Origin: Flavobacteriales bacterium UBA7666
GTDB lineage: Bacteria; Bacteroidota; Bacteroidia; Flavobacteriales_D; Crocinitomicaceae
Direction of reading: 5' to 3'
DNA: 64,000 nt
Assembly: GCA_002483265.1 (NCBI GenBank)
Contig: DLHO01000011.1
Location: 9,738-73,737, forward strand
The position numbers were made by a program, and so were the translations under genes. Under the pieces are notes generated by a model. The model had not been told where the DNA came from. It was given only the letters and a program-made list of their open reading frames with translations, and did not search any database. Below are positions 37,949 to 47,600 of this stretch, in pieces; position 1 is the stretch's first letter, and every line of letters starts with the position of its first letter.

Positions 37949-40798
37949 ATGAGTCTTGACGAACAAACAAAAAAAATTGAAGTTTACGGAGCCAGAGAAC
38001 ACAATTTAAAAGATGTCCATTTAGAGATCCCAAGAGATAAACTCGTTGTTTTTACAGGTTTAAGTGGAAGTGGAAAATCTTCACTTGCATTTGACACCAT
38101 TTTCGCCGAAGGTCAGCGAAGATATATTGAAACATTTTCATCTTATGCCAGGCAATTTCTTGGCGGAATGGAACGCCCGGACGTGGACAAGATCAATGGT
38201 CTGAGTCCCGTAATCTCGATCGAACAAAAAACAGTTTCAAGAAGTCCTCGATCTACGGTTGGCACGATTACTGAAATCTACGATTTTATGCGTTTGCTCT
38301 ATGCGCGGATCGGAACAGCATATTCTTACGAAACCGGAGAGCAAATGGTCAAATATTCAGACGATCAGATCACAGATTTGATTATTGAACAATTTGACGG
38401 AAAGAAAGTATTAATCCTTGCTCCCAAGATTAAAGGAAGAAAAGGTCATTACAGAGAATTGTTCGAACAAATCGGGAAAATGGGATATTCCAAGGTTCGA
38501 ATTGACGGCGAAATTCAGGAAATCGAAAAGGGAATGCGACTGGATCGCTACAAAATCCACGATATTGAGATTGTGGTTGATCGAATCCAAATCAAAAACG
38601 ACGATCGCAAGCGCTTGTACGATTCTATCACAACTGCCATGAAGCATGGAGGAAAGAGCATGATGATTCAGGATTTTGAAACCAACGTGGTGCGTCATTT
38701 TTCCCGCTTGTTGATGTGTCCTACAACCGGTATTTCCTATCCGGAACCGGAACCGAATTTATTCTCATTCAACTCACCATACGGAGCTTGTCCTACGTGT
38801 GTTGGATTAGGTGAAATTTCAGAGATTGACCGCGAAAAAGTAATTCCAAATCCGAAATTAAGCATTAAAAAAGGCGGATTGGCTCCAATTGGAGAATACA
38901 AACGCAACTGGTTTTTTGAACGAATCGAATCATTTCTTCAACAGGAAGGATTTACCATCAATACCCCAATCGAAGATCTTCCGGATGAGTTAGTTCATGT
39001 GATTCTAAATGGAAATGAGGGATTGGAACAAAGTGCCAAAGAAACGACCATTCAATTTGAAGGACTCGGAAACTTTATGGCACGACATGCAGAGGAAAGT
39101 ACAGCGGGAATTCAGCGCTGGGCACAAAGTTTTATGAATAAAATTACTTGTCCTGAATGCCATGGTGCACGCTTGAAAAAAGAAGCACTTCATTTCAAAG
39201 TGAATGAAAAAACACTGGGAGAAGTTGCAACATTGGATATTCAGGAATTAGCAACTTGGTTAGAAGATATTGAAAGTTCATTGAATAATGAGCAACAGGT
39301 TATCGGAACAGAAATCTTAAAAGAAATTCGTGCACGTGTACGCTTCATTCTGGAAGTGGGACTGGAATATTTAACCTTACACCGTTCTGCACGAAGTTTA
39401 TCCGGCGGAGAAGCACAACGGATTCGTTTGGCTACTCAAATCGGATCTGAACTAATGAATGTATTATACATTTTGGACGAACCAAGTATCGGGTTACACC
39501 AAAGAGACAATACACGTCTGATCAATTCCCTGAAACGACTGCGCGACGGAGGAAACTCAGTAATTGTAGTGGAACACGACCGCGAAATGATGGAAGCTGC
39601 AGATTTTGTAGTGGATATTGGGCCTGGCGCAGGTGTTCATGGTGGAGAGATTGTCAACGCAGCTCCTTTTGACCAACTCATTTCAACGGATTCAATTACC
39701 ACAAAATACTTACGCGGTGAATTGGAAATTGAAATCCCGAAAAAACGCAGAAAAGGGAATGGCAAAAAACTGGTTTTGAAAGGTGCATCCGGAAATAACT
39801 TACAGAATGTCGATTTGACGATTCCACTTGGAACATTGACTTGTGTAACCGGCGTTTCCGGAAGTGGAAAATCAACCCTGATAAACCACACGCTCTACCC
39901 TATTCTGAACGCACATATTTACAACGGTGTAAAGAAACCAATGCCTTACAAGAAAATTGAAGGATTGGAACATTTAGATAAAGTAATCGAGATCGACCAA
40001 AGTCCGATTGGAAGAACTCCGCGAAGTAATCCTGCAACCTATACGAATGTGTTCACAGAGATCCGTTCCTTGTTTGCAGCACTTCCGGAGGCACAAATCC
40101 GAGGTTACAAAGCTGGAAGATTCTCATTCAATGTAGCTGGTGGGCGCTGTGATACTTGCGGCGGCGGCGGGTTAAAAGTCATTGAAATGAACTTCTTACC
40201 GGATGTCTATGTGGAATGTGAAACCTGTAATGGAAAACGTTACAACCGCGAAACACTGGAAGTTCGCTTCAAAGGAAAATCCATCAATGACGTATTGGAA
40301 ATGACCATCGAAGACGCGGTGGTTTTCTTTGAAAGTATTCCAAAAATTCACCGGGTTTTAGAGACCTTGAATTCGGTCGGATTGGGTTATATCAAATTGG
40401 GGCAGCCTTCCACAACAGTAAGTGGTGGTGAAGCTCAACGAATCAAACTGGCCGGAGAATTAACCAAACGCGGAACCGGAAACACGATTTATATTCTTGA
40501 TGAACCAAGTACCGGCTTGCATTTTGAGGATATCCGCATGTTGATTGAAGTCCTTCAACGATTGGTGGATGACGGAAATACCGTTTTGGTGATCGAACAC
40601 AATCTGGATATTGTAAAAGTGGCAGATCACATCATTGATGTTGGGCCGGAAGGTGGACGAGGCGGTGGAAACATCATCTGTACAGGAACTCCGGAAGAAA
40701 TCATCAAAAAATATACAGATGTCTCTCATACGGCCAATTACCTGAAAATGGAAATCGATCACATGGATAAATTGAGAAAAGAATTAAAGAAGAAATAA
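37949..40798 (+). CDS. uvrA: excinuclease ABC subunit A
   Basis: A 949-residue protein, the usual length for UvrA. It has two ABC ATPase halves: Walker A GLSGSGKS at 37-44 and GVSGSGKST near 634-642, each with a signature sequence (SLSGGEAQRIRLA; TVSGGEAQRIKLA). The central zinc finger CDTCGGGG...CETCNG is intact. The first zinc module reads C257-P-T-T260 where the usual form has Cys at the fourth position, while its second pair ACPTC is kept. It detects bulky DNA damage with UvrB. It stands alone, with a strong terminator after it. Confidence 0.97.
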   Translation: MSLDEQTKKIEVYGAREHNLKDVHLEIPRDKLVVFTGLSGSGKSSLAFDTIFAEGQRRYIETFSSYARQFLGGMERPDVDKINGLSPVISIEQKTVSRSPRSTVGTITEIYDFMRLLYARIGTAYSYETGEQMVKYSDDQITDLIIEQFDGKKVLILAPKIKGRKGHYRELFEQIGKMGYSKVRIDGEIQEIEKGMRLDRYKIHDIEIVVDRIQIKNDDRKRLYDSITTAMKHGGKSMMIQDFETNVVRHFSRLLMCPTTGISYPEPEPNLFSFNSPYGACPTCVGLGEISEIDREKVIPNPKLSIKKGGLAPIGEYKRNWFFERIESFLQQEGFTINTPIEDLPDELVHVILNGNEGLEQSAKETTIQFEGLGNFMARHAEESTAGIQRWAQSFMNKITCPECHGARLKKEALHFKVNEKTLGEVATLDIQELATWLEDIESSLNNEQQVIGTEILKEIRARVRFILEVGLEYLTLHRSARSLSGGEAQRIRLATQIGSELMNVLYILDEPSIGLHQRDNTRLINSLKRLRDGGNSVIVVEHDREMMEAADFVVDIGPGAGVHGGEIVNAAPFDQLISTDSITTKYLRGELEIEIPKKRRKGNGKKLVLKGASGNNLQNVDLTIPLGTLTCVTGVSGSGKSTLINHTLYPILNAHIYNGVKKPMPYKKIEGLEHLDKVIEIDQSPIGRTPRSNPATYTNVFTEIRSLFAALPEAQIRGYKAGRFSFNVAGGRCDTCGGGGLKVIEMNFLPDVYVECETCNGKRYNRETLEVRFKGKSINDVLEMTIEDAVVFFESIPKIHRVLETLNSVGLGYIKLGQPSTTVSGGEAQRIKLAGELTKRGTGNTIYILDEPSTGLHFEDIRMLIEVLQRLVDDGNTVLVIEHNLDIVKVADHIIDVGPEGGRGGGNIICTGTPEEIIKKYTDVSHTANYLKMEIDHMDKLRKELKKK

Positions 40799-40857
40799 AA
40801 ACGAAGAACGACTTCCAGAGACCAAGAATCTTCCATTAGAAAGTAGTGTATAAAAAG

Positions 40858-40889
40858 AAACCCATCGAACATAGTTCGATGGGTTTTTC
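40858..40889 (+). terminator. rho-independent terminator of uvrA
   Basis: A 12-bp perfect stem AAACCCATCGAA/TTCGATGGGTTT (40858-40869 with 40875-40886), a 5-base loop and a T-run (TTTTTC) on the plus strand. It lies 60 bases after the uvrA stop. Confidence 0.9.
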
Positions 40890-41391
40890 TACTACAACTT
40901 AACCTAACAACTCTTGCGTAAGAGCGTCTTTGATTCATGCATGTTTCATTTTGCGAACAGCATGTTTACTCGTATCTTTTTCATTGATTTGCGCTATTTA
41001 GCAAATCAAATCCCCCCATTCATCATCACCTTAAAAAGCTTACTCAACGAATGTAGTACATAAAAAACACCCTCACAAGGGTCTAAAAAATCAATTTTCA
41101 GGTTTGCTTCAATACTACAACGATTCAACAAATTGTTAACTACTTGATTGTTAAATCAAGTACAATTGATATATCAACAATGATTAAGCATTAATAAATT
41201 CACATATTTTGATGTTTATAGCTTTAAATTTCACATTTATTTTTATCAGTACAATTTTTTTGGATCCTCTTATTAACCGCAAAGTCCTCTGAGAATAAAG
41301 AGATAGATATTTCTTCTCTTTGCGTTCTTTGTTTCTTTTGCAGTTAATTGTAGAGTAAATTATTACACGAAATCGTGTTTGTTATATAAGC
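40890..41391. other. AT-rich non-coding stretch with a decayed inverted repeat
   Basis: No gene is visible between the uvrA terminator and the next one. TTAACCGCAAA at 41273-41283 is mirrored with one mismatch by TTTTGCAGTTAA at 41336-41347, and CTTTGCG pieces lie between. This resembles eroded dispersed repeats (TTAACCGCAAAG...) seen between Bacteroidota genes. The rest is A/T-rich without recognisable signals. Confidence 0.5.
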
Positions 41392-41426
41392 AAAAAGGCA
41401 CCTGTTAGTTGACAAATGCCTTTTTT
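41392..41426 (-). terminator. terminator of the PorE-like gene
   Basis: AAAAAGGCA (41392-41400) pairs with TGCCTTTTT (41417-41425), loop 16 bases. On the minus strand it ends in a T-run, 18 bases after the stop codon of the OmpA-family gene. It could also act in the other direction. Confidence 0.75.
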
Positions 41427-41443
41427 AATTTGGTGAAGAGGTA

Positions 41444-43645
41444 TTAAATCTTCACTACCAGGAATTCTGTTCTACGGTTCACTGAATGCTGCGCTTCCGT
41501 ATATTTCGGTTGTTTTTTTGGACCTTCACAGGTACAACCATTTAAGATTTTTGTTTCCCCGTATCCTTTTCCTGCAATACGGTACGGATCTTTAATTTTT
41601 GCTTTGATGTAATTTGCAGAAGCATCTGCTCTTTTTTGAGACAATTCCAAATTCTTAAGTGCAGTTCCTCTACAATCGGTATGTGAACCAAGCTCAACAA
41701 CCATCGTTGGAAACTCGTTCATAATTGCCACGATTTTATCCAATTCCACAGCTGCATCCGGACGAATATCGTACTTCGCCAAATCAAAATAGATAGGTTT
41801 CAAATCGATTGCTTTCGCCAAATCCGTTCCTACTTCCATTTTTTCCAGCTTTAAGGAAAGGTCTTTCGAAACATCATAAACTCCGGGAGCTGTTAACTCT
41901 TTGTTGTAAGTCGTTCCTCTTGGTAAATAACCGGTTTTCTCCATGCGAATATTGTATGAAACACGATCGTTCAGCTTTTTGTCATAAATCGGTCGTTTGA
42001 TTGCACCTTCCTTATTCGTATAGTAAACTTCCTCTTTCCCTGTCATATTATTGATCAACGTAACTTTCACGCTATCCAAAACAGTACTTGATTTCTTGTC
42101 AAGCACCTGCACCAAAAGCATAAAGCCGGGATCTTTTTCCAAAACCAGTTCCGCATTGAGCGATTCCGGCGAGTCATCGGTTAGAACCGCGCTTCCCTGT
42201 GATTCAAAATAGTCTTTTTTCGTTCCGTCAAATTTGAAAACTCCGGTTTCTGAACTTTCGTAAATCGCTTCTGCATTCGCATCGGTAGTGAGTGTGGCAA
42301 GTTCTTTTCCGGAACTATCCTTGACTTTGACCAATACACCCGAAAGCTTGTTTCCTTTCTCATCTTTGGCTAAAATATGGATGTTGCGTGCGAAAGCAAA
42401 TGGTTTTTCCATCGAAAAGGTATACAGATCATCGTTTCCTTTTCCTCCCGCTCTGTTTGATGAGAGCATTCCTGTTAGCCCATCTTTATTCATCCAAACC
42501 GAAAAATCATCCCCGGAAGAATTAAAAGGTGCACCCACATTTCGGAGTTGTTTAAAATCATCATCCTTATACTGTCCTATGAATACATCCAGTCCCCCGT
42601 AACCGGGATAACCTTCAGAGCAGAAAAAGAAAACTCCGGATTCATGGAAGAAGGGAAACATCTCGTTGCTGCTCGTATTGATGGAAGCCATATTTTCCGG
42701 AATCGACCAGTTTCCATCCTGCCAACGAGAGCGGTAAATGTCCACACCACCTTTCCCTCCGGGCATATCGGAAGCAAAAAACAGCATTTTTCCATCAGGA
42801 GACAACGTTGCATGTCCCACACTGTAATCGTTGCTGTTAAATACAACCGGTTCGGGCTCAGACCAAGTCTCTCCAACCAGATTGGAAACGTACAAAGAGA
42901 AATGACGTGTTCCGTCAATAGCTTTCTCCCCATAATTATTGCGCGTGATAAATGCTTGTTTTCCATCCGGGGAAAATGCTACCGGACCTTCATGGTATTT
43001 CTTGTTGACCTTTTTGCTTGGGATCGGCTGTATATTCGTCACGCTGTTATCTGACGGGTTGATATCTGCAACATAGAGATCCAGAAACGACAGGCGATTG
43101 CCCAGCCATTTGCGGTTCACAACATCGTTACTTTTTCTGGAAGAAGTAAAAATCAGTTTCCCATTATAGATTACCGGCCCAAAATCCTCTTGTTCGGTGT
43201 TAAACGGAGCATTTTGGACCTTCATGGTAACCGACTGAGCTGTATACTTTTCCAATGATTCATTCAGCAATTCGAAACGACCCATTTCACTGTCTTTCGG
43301 ATTCAATTGCGAATAAATCTTCAATTGCGTTTCTGCTTCCGCATATTTTTGATTCTTCATCAACATGCGTGCATATTCCAGATGATCATTCGGAATGCGG
43401 TCTGCCCGCTTGCAAACAGTAGCATAACAAGCTTCTGCATTCGGGTAATTCCCAATCATATCATAACCTTCCGCCAATTTCCGAAGTACTCCGGCATCCT
43501 TATCCTTCACTTTTTCAAGCGTATTAACCGATGCGAAATAATTGTACTCATTCAATTGATTCGTTCCGATAATTTCATTTTTTTCCTGTGCTGACACCCC
43601 ACCAATAAGGATGCATGAAACAGCAAATAATAGTATTCTTTTCAT
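41444..43645 (-). CDS. PorE-like OmpA-family protein (TPR, beta-propeller, CRD, OmpA)
   Basis: The start at 43645 (MKRILLFAVSCILIGG) gives a signal peptide ending VSAQ; the frame from 43816 runs back through the neighbouring gene. The product is 733 residues. In order: TPR-like helices (about 25-130), a PD40/WD40-like propeller with SPDGKQAFITRN, LSPDGKMLFFASDMPGGKGG and MNKDGLTGMLSSNRAGGKGNDD blades (about 140-420), carboxypeptidase-regulatory-like beta domains (about 425-600) and a C-terminal OmpA domain (YFDLAKYDIRPDA ... ELGSHTDCRG ... SQKRADA). This matches PorE of the T9SS, which ties the complex to peptidoglycan. Its start is one base after the SprF-like gene. Confidence 0.87.
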   Translation of the reverse strand: MKRILLFAVSCILIGGVSAQEKNEIIGTNQLNEYNYFASVNTLEKVKDKDAGVLRKLAEGYDMIGNYPNAEACYATVCKRADRIPNDHLEYARMLMKNQKYAEAETQLKIYSQLNPKDSEMGRFELLNESLEKYTAQSVTMKVQNAPFNTEQEDFGPVIYNGKLIFTSSRKSNDVVNRKWLGNRLSFLDLYVADINPSDNSVTNIQPIPSKKVNKKYHEGPVAFSPDGKQAFITRNNYGEKAIDGTRHFSLYVSNLVGETWSEPEPVVFNSNDYSVGHATLSPDGKMLFFASDMPGGKGGVDIYRSRWQDGNWSIPENMASINTSSNEMFPFFHESGVFFFCSEGYPGYGGLDVFIGQYKDDDFKQLRNVGAPFNSSGDDFSVWMNKDGLTGMLSSNRAGGKGNDDLYTFSMEKPFAFARNIHILAKDEKGNKLSGVLVKVKDSSGKELATLTTDANAEAIYESSETGVFKFDGTKKDYFESQGSAVLTDDSPESLNAELVLEKDPGFMLLVQVLDKKSSTVLDSVKVTLINNMTGKEEVYYTNKEGAIKRPIYDKKLNDRVSYNIRMEKTGYLPRGTTYNKELTAPGVYDVSKDLSLKLEKMEVGTDLAKAIDLKPIYFDLAKYDIRPDAAVELDKIVAIMNEFPTMVVELGSHTDCRGTALKNLELSQKRADASANYIKAKIKDPYRIAGKGYGETKILNGCTCEGPKKQPKYTEAQHSVNRRTEFLVVKI

Positions 43646-43646
43646 A

Positions 43647-44579
43647 TTAGAAGTATCTAGGTGACTTAATTTTTCCATCATTATTAAAGAGTAGATCATA
43701 ACGTAACATGATCTCATGGCTTCCTCCGTTAAACTTCCCAGTTCGAACTCCTGTCGACCAATCAAAAGAATATCCGAAAAGAAGTTGTTTGGAAATATGA
43801 ACGCCAACCAATGCACCTACACCATCTCCGGTTCGGTACATGATTCCAAGATCAATTAATTCCCTTAACATAAATGTTCCTGTTACATCTATCTGGAAAG
43901 GCGCATTTTGAACCAATTTCCCTAATAAAGTAGGTTTGAACTTCACGGAAGGTGAAATGTTAAATACCGCACCCGCAATGAAGTAGTAATGTCTTCTTTC
44001 TTTGGAGACATCCATTGAATTACTACTTCCTGTTGCAAATAAATTATTTTCCAGAATGGATGGAACGGACGCTCCTACATAAAAATTAGGAAGTTGGAAG
44101 TAGATCCCTGCTCCCAAACTAGGGAGCATTTTTCCTCTTCTATTTTCCATAAACGCGGCATCCGAGGGGTCTGTTAAAGTAATGGATTTGACTTCCGCAG
44201 AAAAGCTGTTAAATCCACCCTTGATCCCGAAACACAAACGAGCCTTCGAAGACAATTTCAAACGATATGCAAAGTCCACATCTACCGAAGTGTTGTTGGT
44301 AGGGCCAATTTTATCATTCGTAAAACTCAATCCAAGCCCAATATTCTTTTTTGCAATTGGTGTATGAACTGTAAACGTTTGTGTAGTTGGTGCACCTTTA
44401 AATCCAACCCATTGGAATCTTCCCAATGCTGTAAATGTAAGTGCATCTCTACTTCCGGCATATGCAGGATTTATCACTAATGTATTGTACATATAGTGCG
44501 TATATGCTGCTTCCTGTTGTGCATATAATTGATTTAATCCTAAAACAATTACTGCTATGAGTATGAATCTATTTTTCAT
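43647..44579 (-). CDS. PorP/SprF-family T9SS outer-membrane protein
   Basis: A 310-residue protein with a signal peptide (about 1-20, ending LYAQ). The family signature follows at once: QEAAYTHYMYNTLVINPAYAGSRDALTFTALGRFQWVGFKGAPTTQTF, then amphipathic strands (GLGLSFTNDKIGPTN; SLGAGIYFQLPNFYVGASVP) and an ending LRYDLLFN. PorP/SprF proteins work with the T9SS to place type B sorting-domain cargo on the surface, and each often serves the adhesin gene next to it. Here that is the giant protein at 44609-50077, 29 bases away. Confidence 0.93.
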   Translation of the reverse strand: MKNRFILIAVIVLGLNQLYAQQEAAYTHYMYNTLVINPAYAGSRDALTFTALGRFQWVGFKGAPTTQTFTVHTPIAKKNIGLGLSFTNDKIGPTNNTSVDVDFAYRLKLSSKARLCFGIKGGFNSFSAEVKSITLTDPSDAAFMENRRGKMLPSLGAGIYFQLPNFYVGASVPSILENNLFATGSSNSMDVSKERRHYYFIAGAVFNISPSVKFKPTLLGKLVQNAPFQIDVTGTFMLRELIDLGIMYRTGDGVGALVGVHISKQLLFGYSFDWSTGVRTGKFNGGSHEIMLRYDLLFNNDGKIKSPRYF

Positions 44580-44608
44580 TTCTTCTCTTTTTTAAGCTGC
44601 GCTTTTTT

Positions 44609-47600
44609 CTACCTTGTTATGTAGATGTAACCTTTAACTACTTTATCATTGCCCAGATCAAGGATGTAGAAGTAAGTACCTTCCGGCAATACGTCTTTTC
44701 CAACGGCCATTTTACCTTGCATTGTTCCGTCCCAATCATTGTTGTAAGGGCTTGCTTTGAAAACCTCCATTCCCCAGCGATTGAACACTTTGAACACGTG
44801 ATCAGGATAATCCGCCAGATGTGGAATGATCAGCGTTTCATTGGAGTTATCACCGTTCGGAGAGAATCCTTCAGGAACATCAATACTTTCAGATCCACTA
44901 GTACCAGAGTCACACGCCACTGAATTTGGCAGTGGGTCACATGGATCAAGTGGATCGGAAGTTCCTGTTGGAACATATGGTGTAGAAGGATTATCCGTTC
45001 CATAAACTTCTTCTCCGTCTAAGACTCCATCACCATCCGTATCCGGATCATTCGGGTTTGTACCGTTCGTTGCTTCATCGTCATCTGAAACTCCATCACC
45101 ATCACCGTCGCAAGCAACACTTGTTGGAAGCGGATCACATGGATCAAGTGGATCGGAAGTTCCCGTTGGAACGTATGGCGTTGAAGGATCGTCCACTCCT
45201 TGAACTTCTTCTCCGTCTAAAACTCCATCGCCATCCGTATCCGGATTATTTGGGTTTGTTCCGGCAGTTCCTTCTTCTCCATTTGTTAATCCGTCTCCAT
45301 CCACATCACAAGCAACGCTCATCGTATTCGGATCACACGGATCCAATGGATCAGTTCCGGAAGTTACTTCGTATCCATCATTGAATCCATCTCCATCCGT
45401 ATCCGGATTAGTAGGATCTGTGCCGTTTGTAGCTTCATCTCCATTATTCAATCCATCTCCATCTGTATCACAAGCCGGACTTGTATTGATCGGATCACAC
45501 GGATCTAAAGGGTCTGAAGTTCCTGTTACAACGTAGGTCGTAGAAGGATCATCCACTCCATCCACTTCTTCTCCGTCTAAGACTCCATCACCATCCGTAT
45601 CCGGATTAGTAGGATTTGTTCCTGCAGTTCCTTCTTCCGCATTTGTTAATCCATCTCCATCCTGATCACAAACAGGATTTGAAGGATTCGGGTCACATGG
45701 ATTTAATGGATCAGAACCAAAATTCACCTCATTACCATCATTGTAACCATCCCCATCTGTATCCGGGTTGTTTGGATCTGTACCGGTATTTGTTACCTCC
45801 TCAAAATCCGTCAATCCGTCACCATCCGTATCAATATTACAATCAATCATAGTTAATGAAACCGGAGAAGACGGCTGAGAACTACAGACTCCATTTGTTA
45901 CTGTGACTGTAAAACTTCCTGTTGCATCTACCCAAATAGATTGGGTTGTTTCTCCACTAGACCATAAATAACTTGAAGCTGAGGATGAAACTAGTTGTAC
46001 CGAATCACCAGCACAGAAATTGCTTGGGCCAACAACTGTTATTGAAGGTGTTGCAGGAGCCGGATTTACTATGACAGCTGTTGATGCACTTGAAGCTGAA
46101 CAACCACTTGTCGTAATCGTCACGGTATAAGAACCTGAATTATGGACTACAATTGCCGGAGTTGTTTCTCCATTAGACCACATATAAGAACCTCCAATTG
46201 ACGAAGTCAATGTTACGGAATCACCCAAACAGAAAGTTGTTGGTCCGCTTGGTGTAATGGTTGGCGAAGATGGAATTGTACTCACTGTAACAACAGTTGC
46301 CGGACTTGTAGCGCTACACCCACTGGTTGTAACTGTTACAGTATAAGAACCGGAAGTAGATGCCGTAATGGATTGTGTTGTTAATCCGTTAGACCATAAA
46401 TAACTAGTTCCAGGAGATGCCGTTAAAGTGACTGATCCTCCTGCACAGAATGAGGTTGGTCCTCCGGGCGTAATAGTCGCTGTTGGTACAGGATTCACCG
46501 TTATCATCGTTGGTGTACTTGTAGCAGTACAACTTCCTGATCCAACACTTACCGTATACGAACCACTTGTAGAAACCGTGATCGCATTCGTTGTTTCCAT
46601 CGTTGACCAGGTATTTCCTGTTGGTGCAGATGAAGTTAGTGTTACTGAACCTCCTGCACAGAAAGTGGTTGGGCCTCCCGGCGTAATTGTTGGAGTTGCC
46701 GGTGGTGCAGTTACTGTTACAATTGTTCCAGCACTTGTTGAACTACACGTTCCATTAGATACGGATACGGTATATGTTCCGGAAGTAGAAACCGTAATTG
46801 CCTGCGTTGTTTCCGCAGTTGACCAGGTATTTCCTGCTGCTGCTGAAGAAGTTAAGGTAACTGATCCTCCAGTACAAAATGTGGTTGGTCCTCCGGGTGT
46901 AATGATAGGAACACTTGGTGAAGGGTTTATCGTTACTGATGTTGCTGAAGATGTTGCCACACAGCCTGATCCATTTCCGACCGTTACGGTATAAGAACCG
47001 GCAGAAGAAACACTAATTGATTGGGTTGTTTCTCCTGTCGACCACAAATAAGTAGTAGCCGCTGAAGAAGTTAAGGTAACTGAACCTCCTGAACAGAATG
47101 TGGTTGGACCACCCGGTGTAATCATGGGAGTTGCCGGAGCAGCAGGGCCGCTTAGTGTTTGTGCTAAAGCATTTGATGAACATCCTGAAGCCAGTGCCAA
47201 AGTAATCGTATAAGATCCGGAACCCAAATTTGGAACCGTTGCCGGAAGTGTTACTCCCATTTGACTTCCTGAAGAAGTGCCTGTCCACATCAAATTCCCT
47301 GTTGCAGCTCCTGTAACCTGAATACTTCCATCTGTTGATGAACAAGTAGTCGGATTCGTAACAGTTCCTAAAGCAATGGTTGTACTTGGATTAATCACAA
47401 CCAAAGTTGAATTTGCAGACGAGCTACATCCATTTACAATCGTTGTCACCGAATAAGAACCGGCATCGGCAGCTTGTGCATTGGGTATAATCGGGTTCTG
47501 ATCTGTACTTGAGAATCCATTTGGACCTGTCCAGGAATAAGTTGCTCCTGAAACAGTAGTTGCGGTTAAGTTGATACTTGTATTCTGACAAACCGGTGAG

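Noticed and set aside
42548..43054. 168-residue plus-strand reading frame
   Set aside because: Antisense to the beta-propeller region of the PorE-like gene, with no start signal or family match.
46428..46994. 188-residue plus-strand reading frame with repeats
   Set aside because: It is the antisense of the Ig-like repeats of the giant adhesin and only mirrors their periodicity.
45860..47140. Regular ~220-base repeats that could be mistaken for a CRISPR or satellite
   Set aside because: They keep an open reading frame and encode Ig-like modules; unit length and divergence do not fit a CRISPR array.
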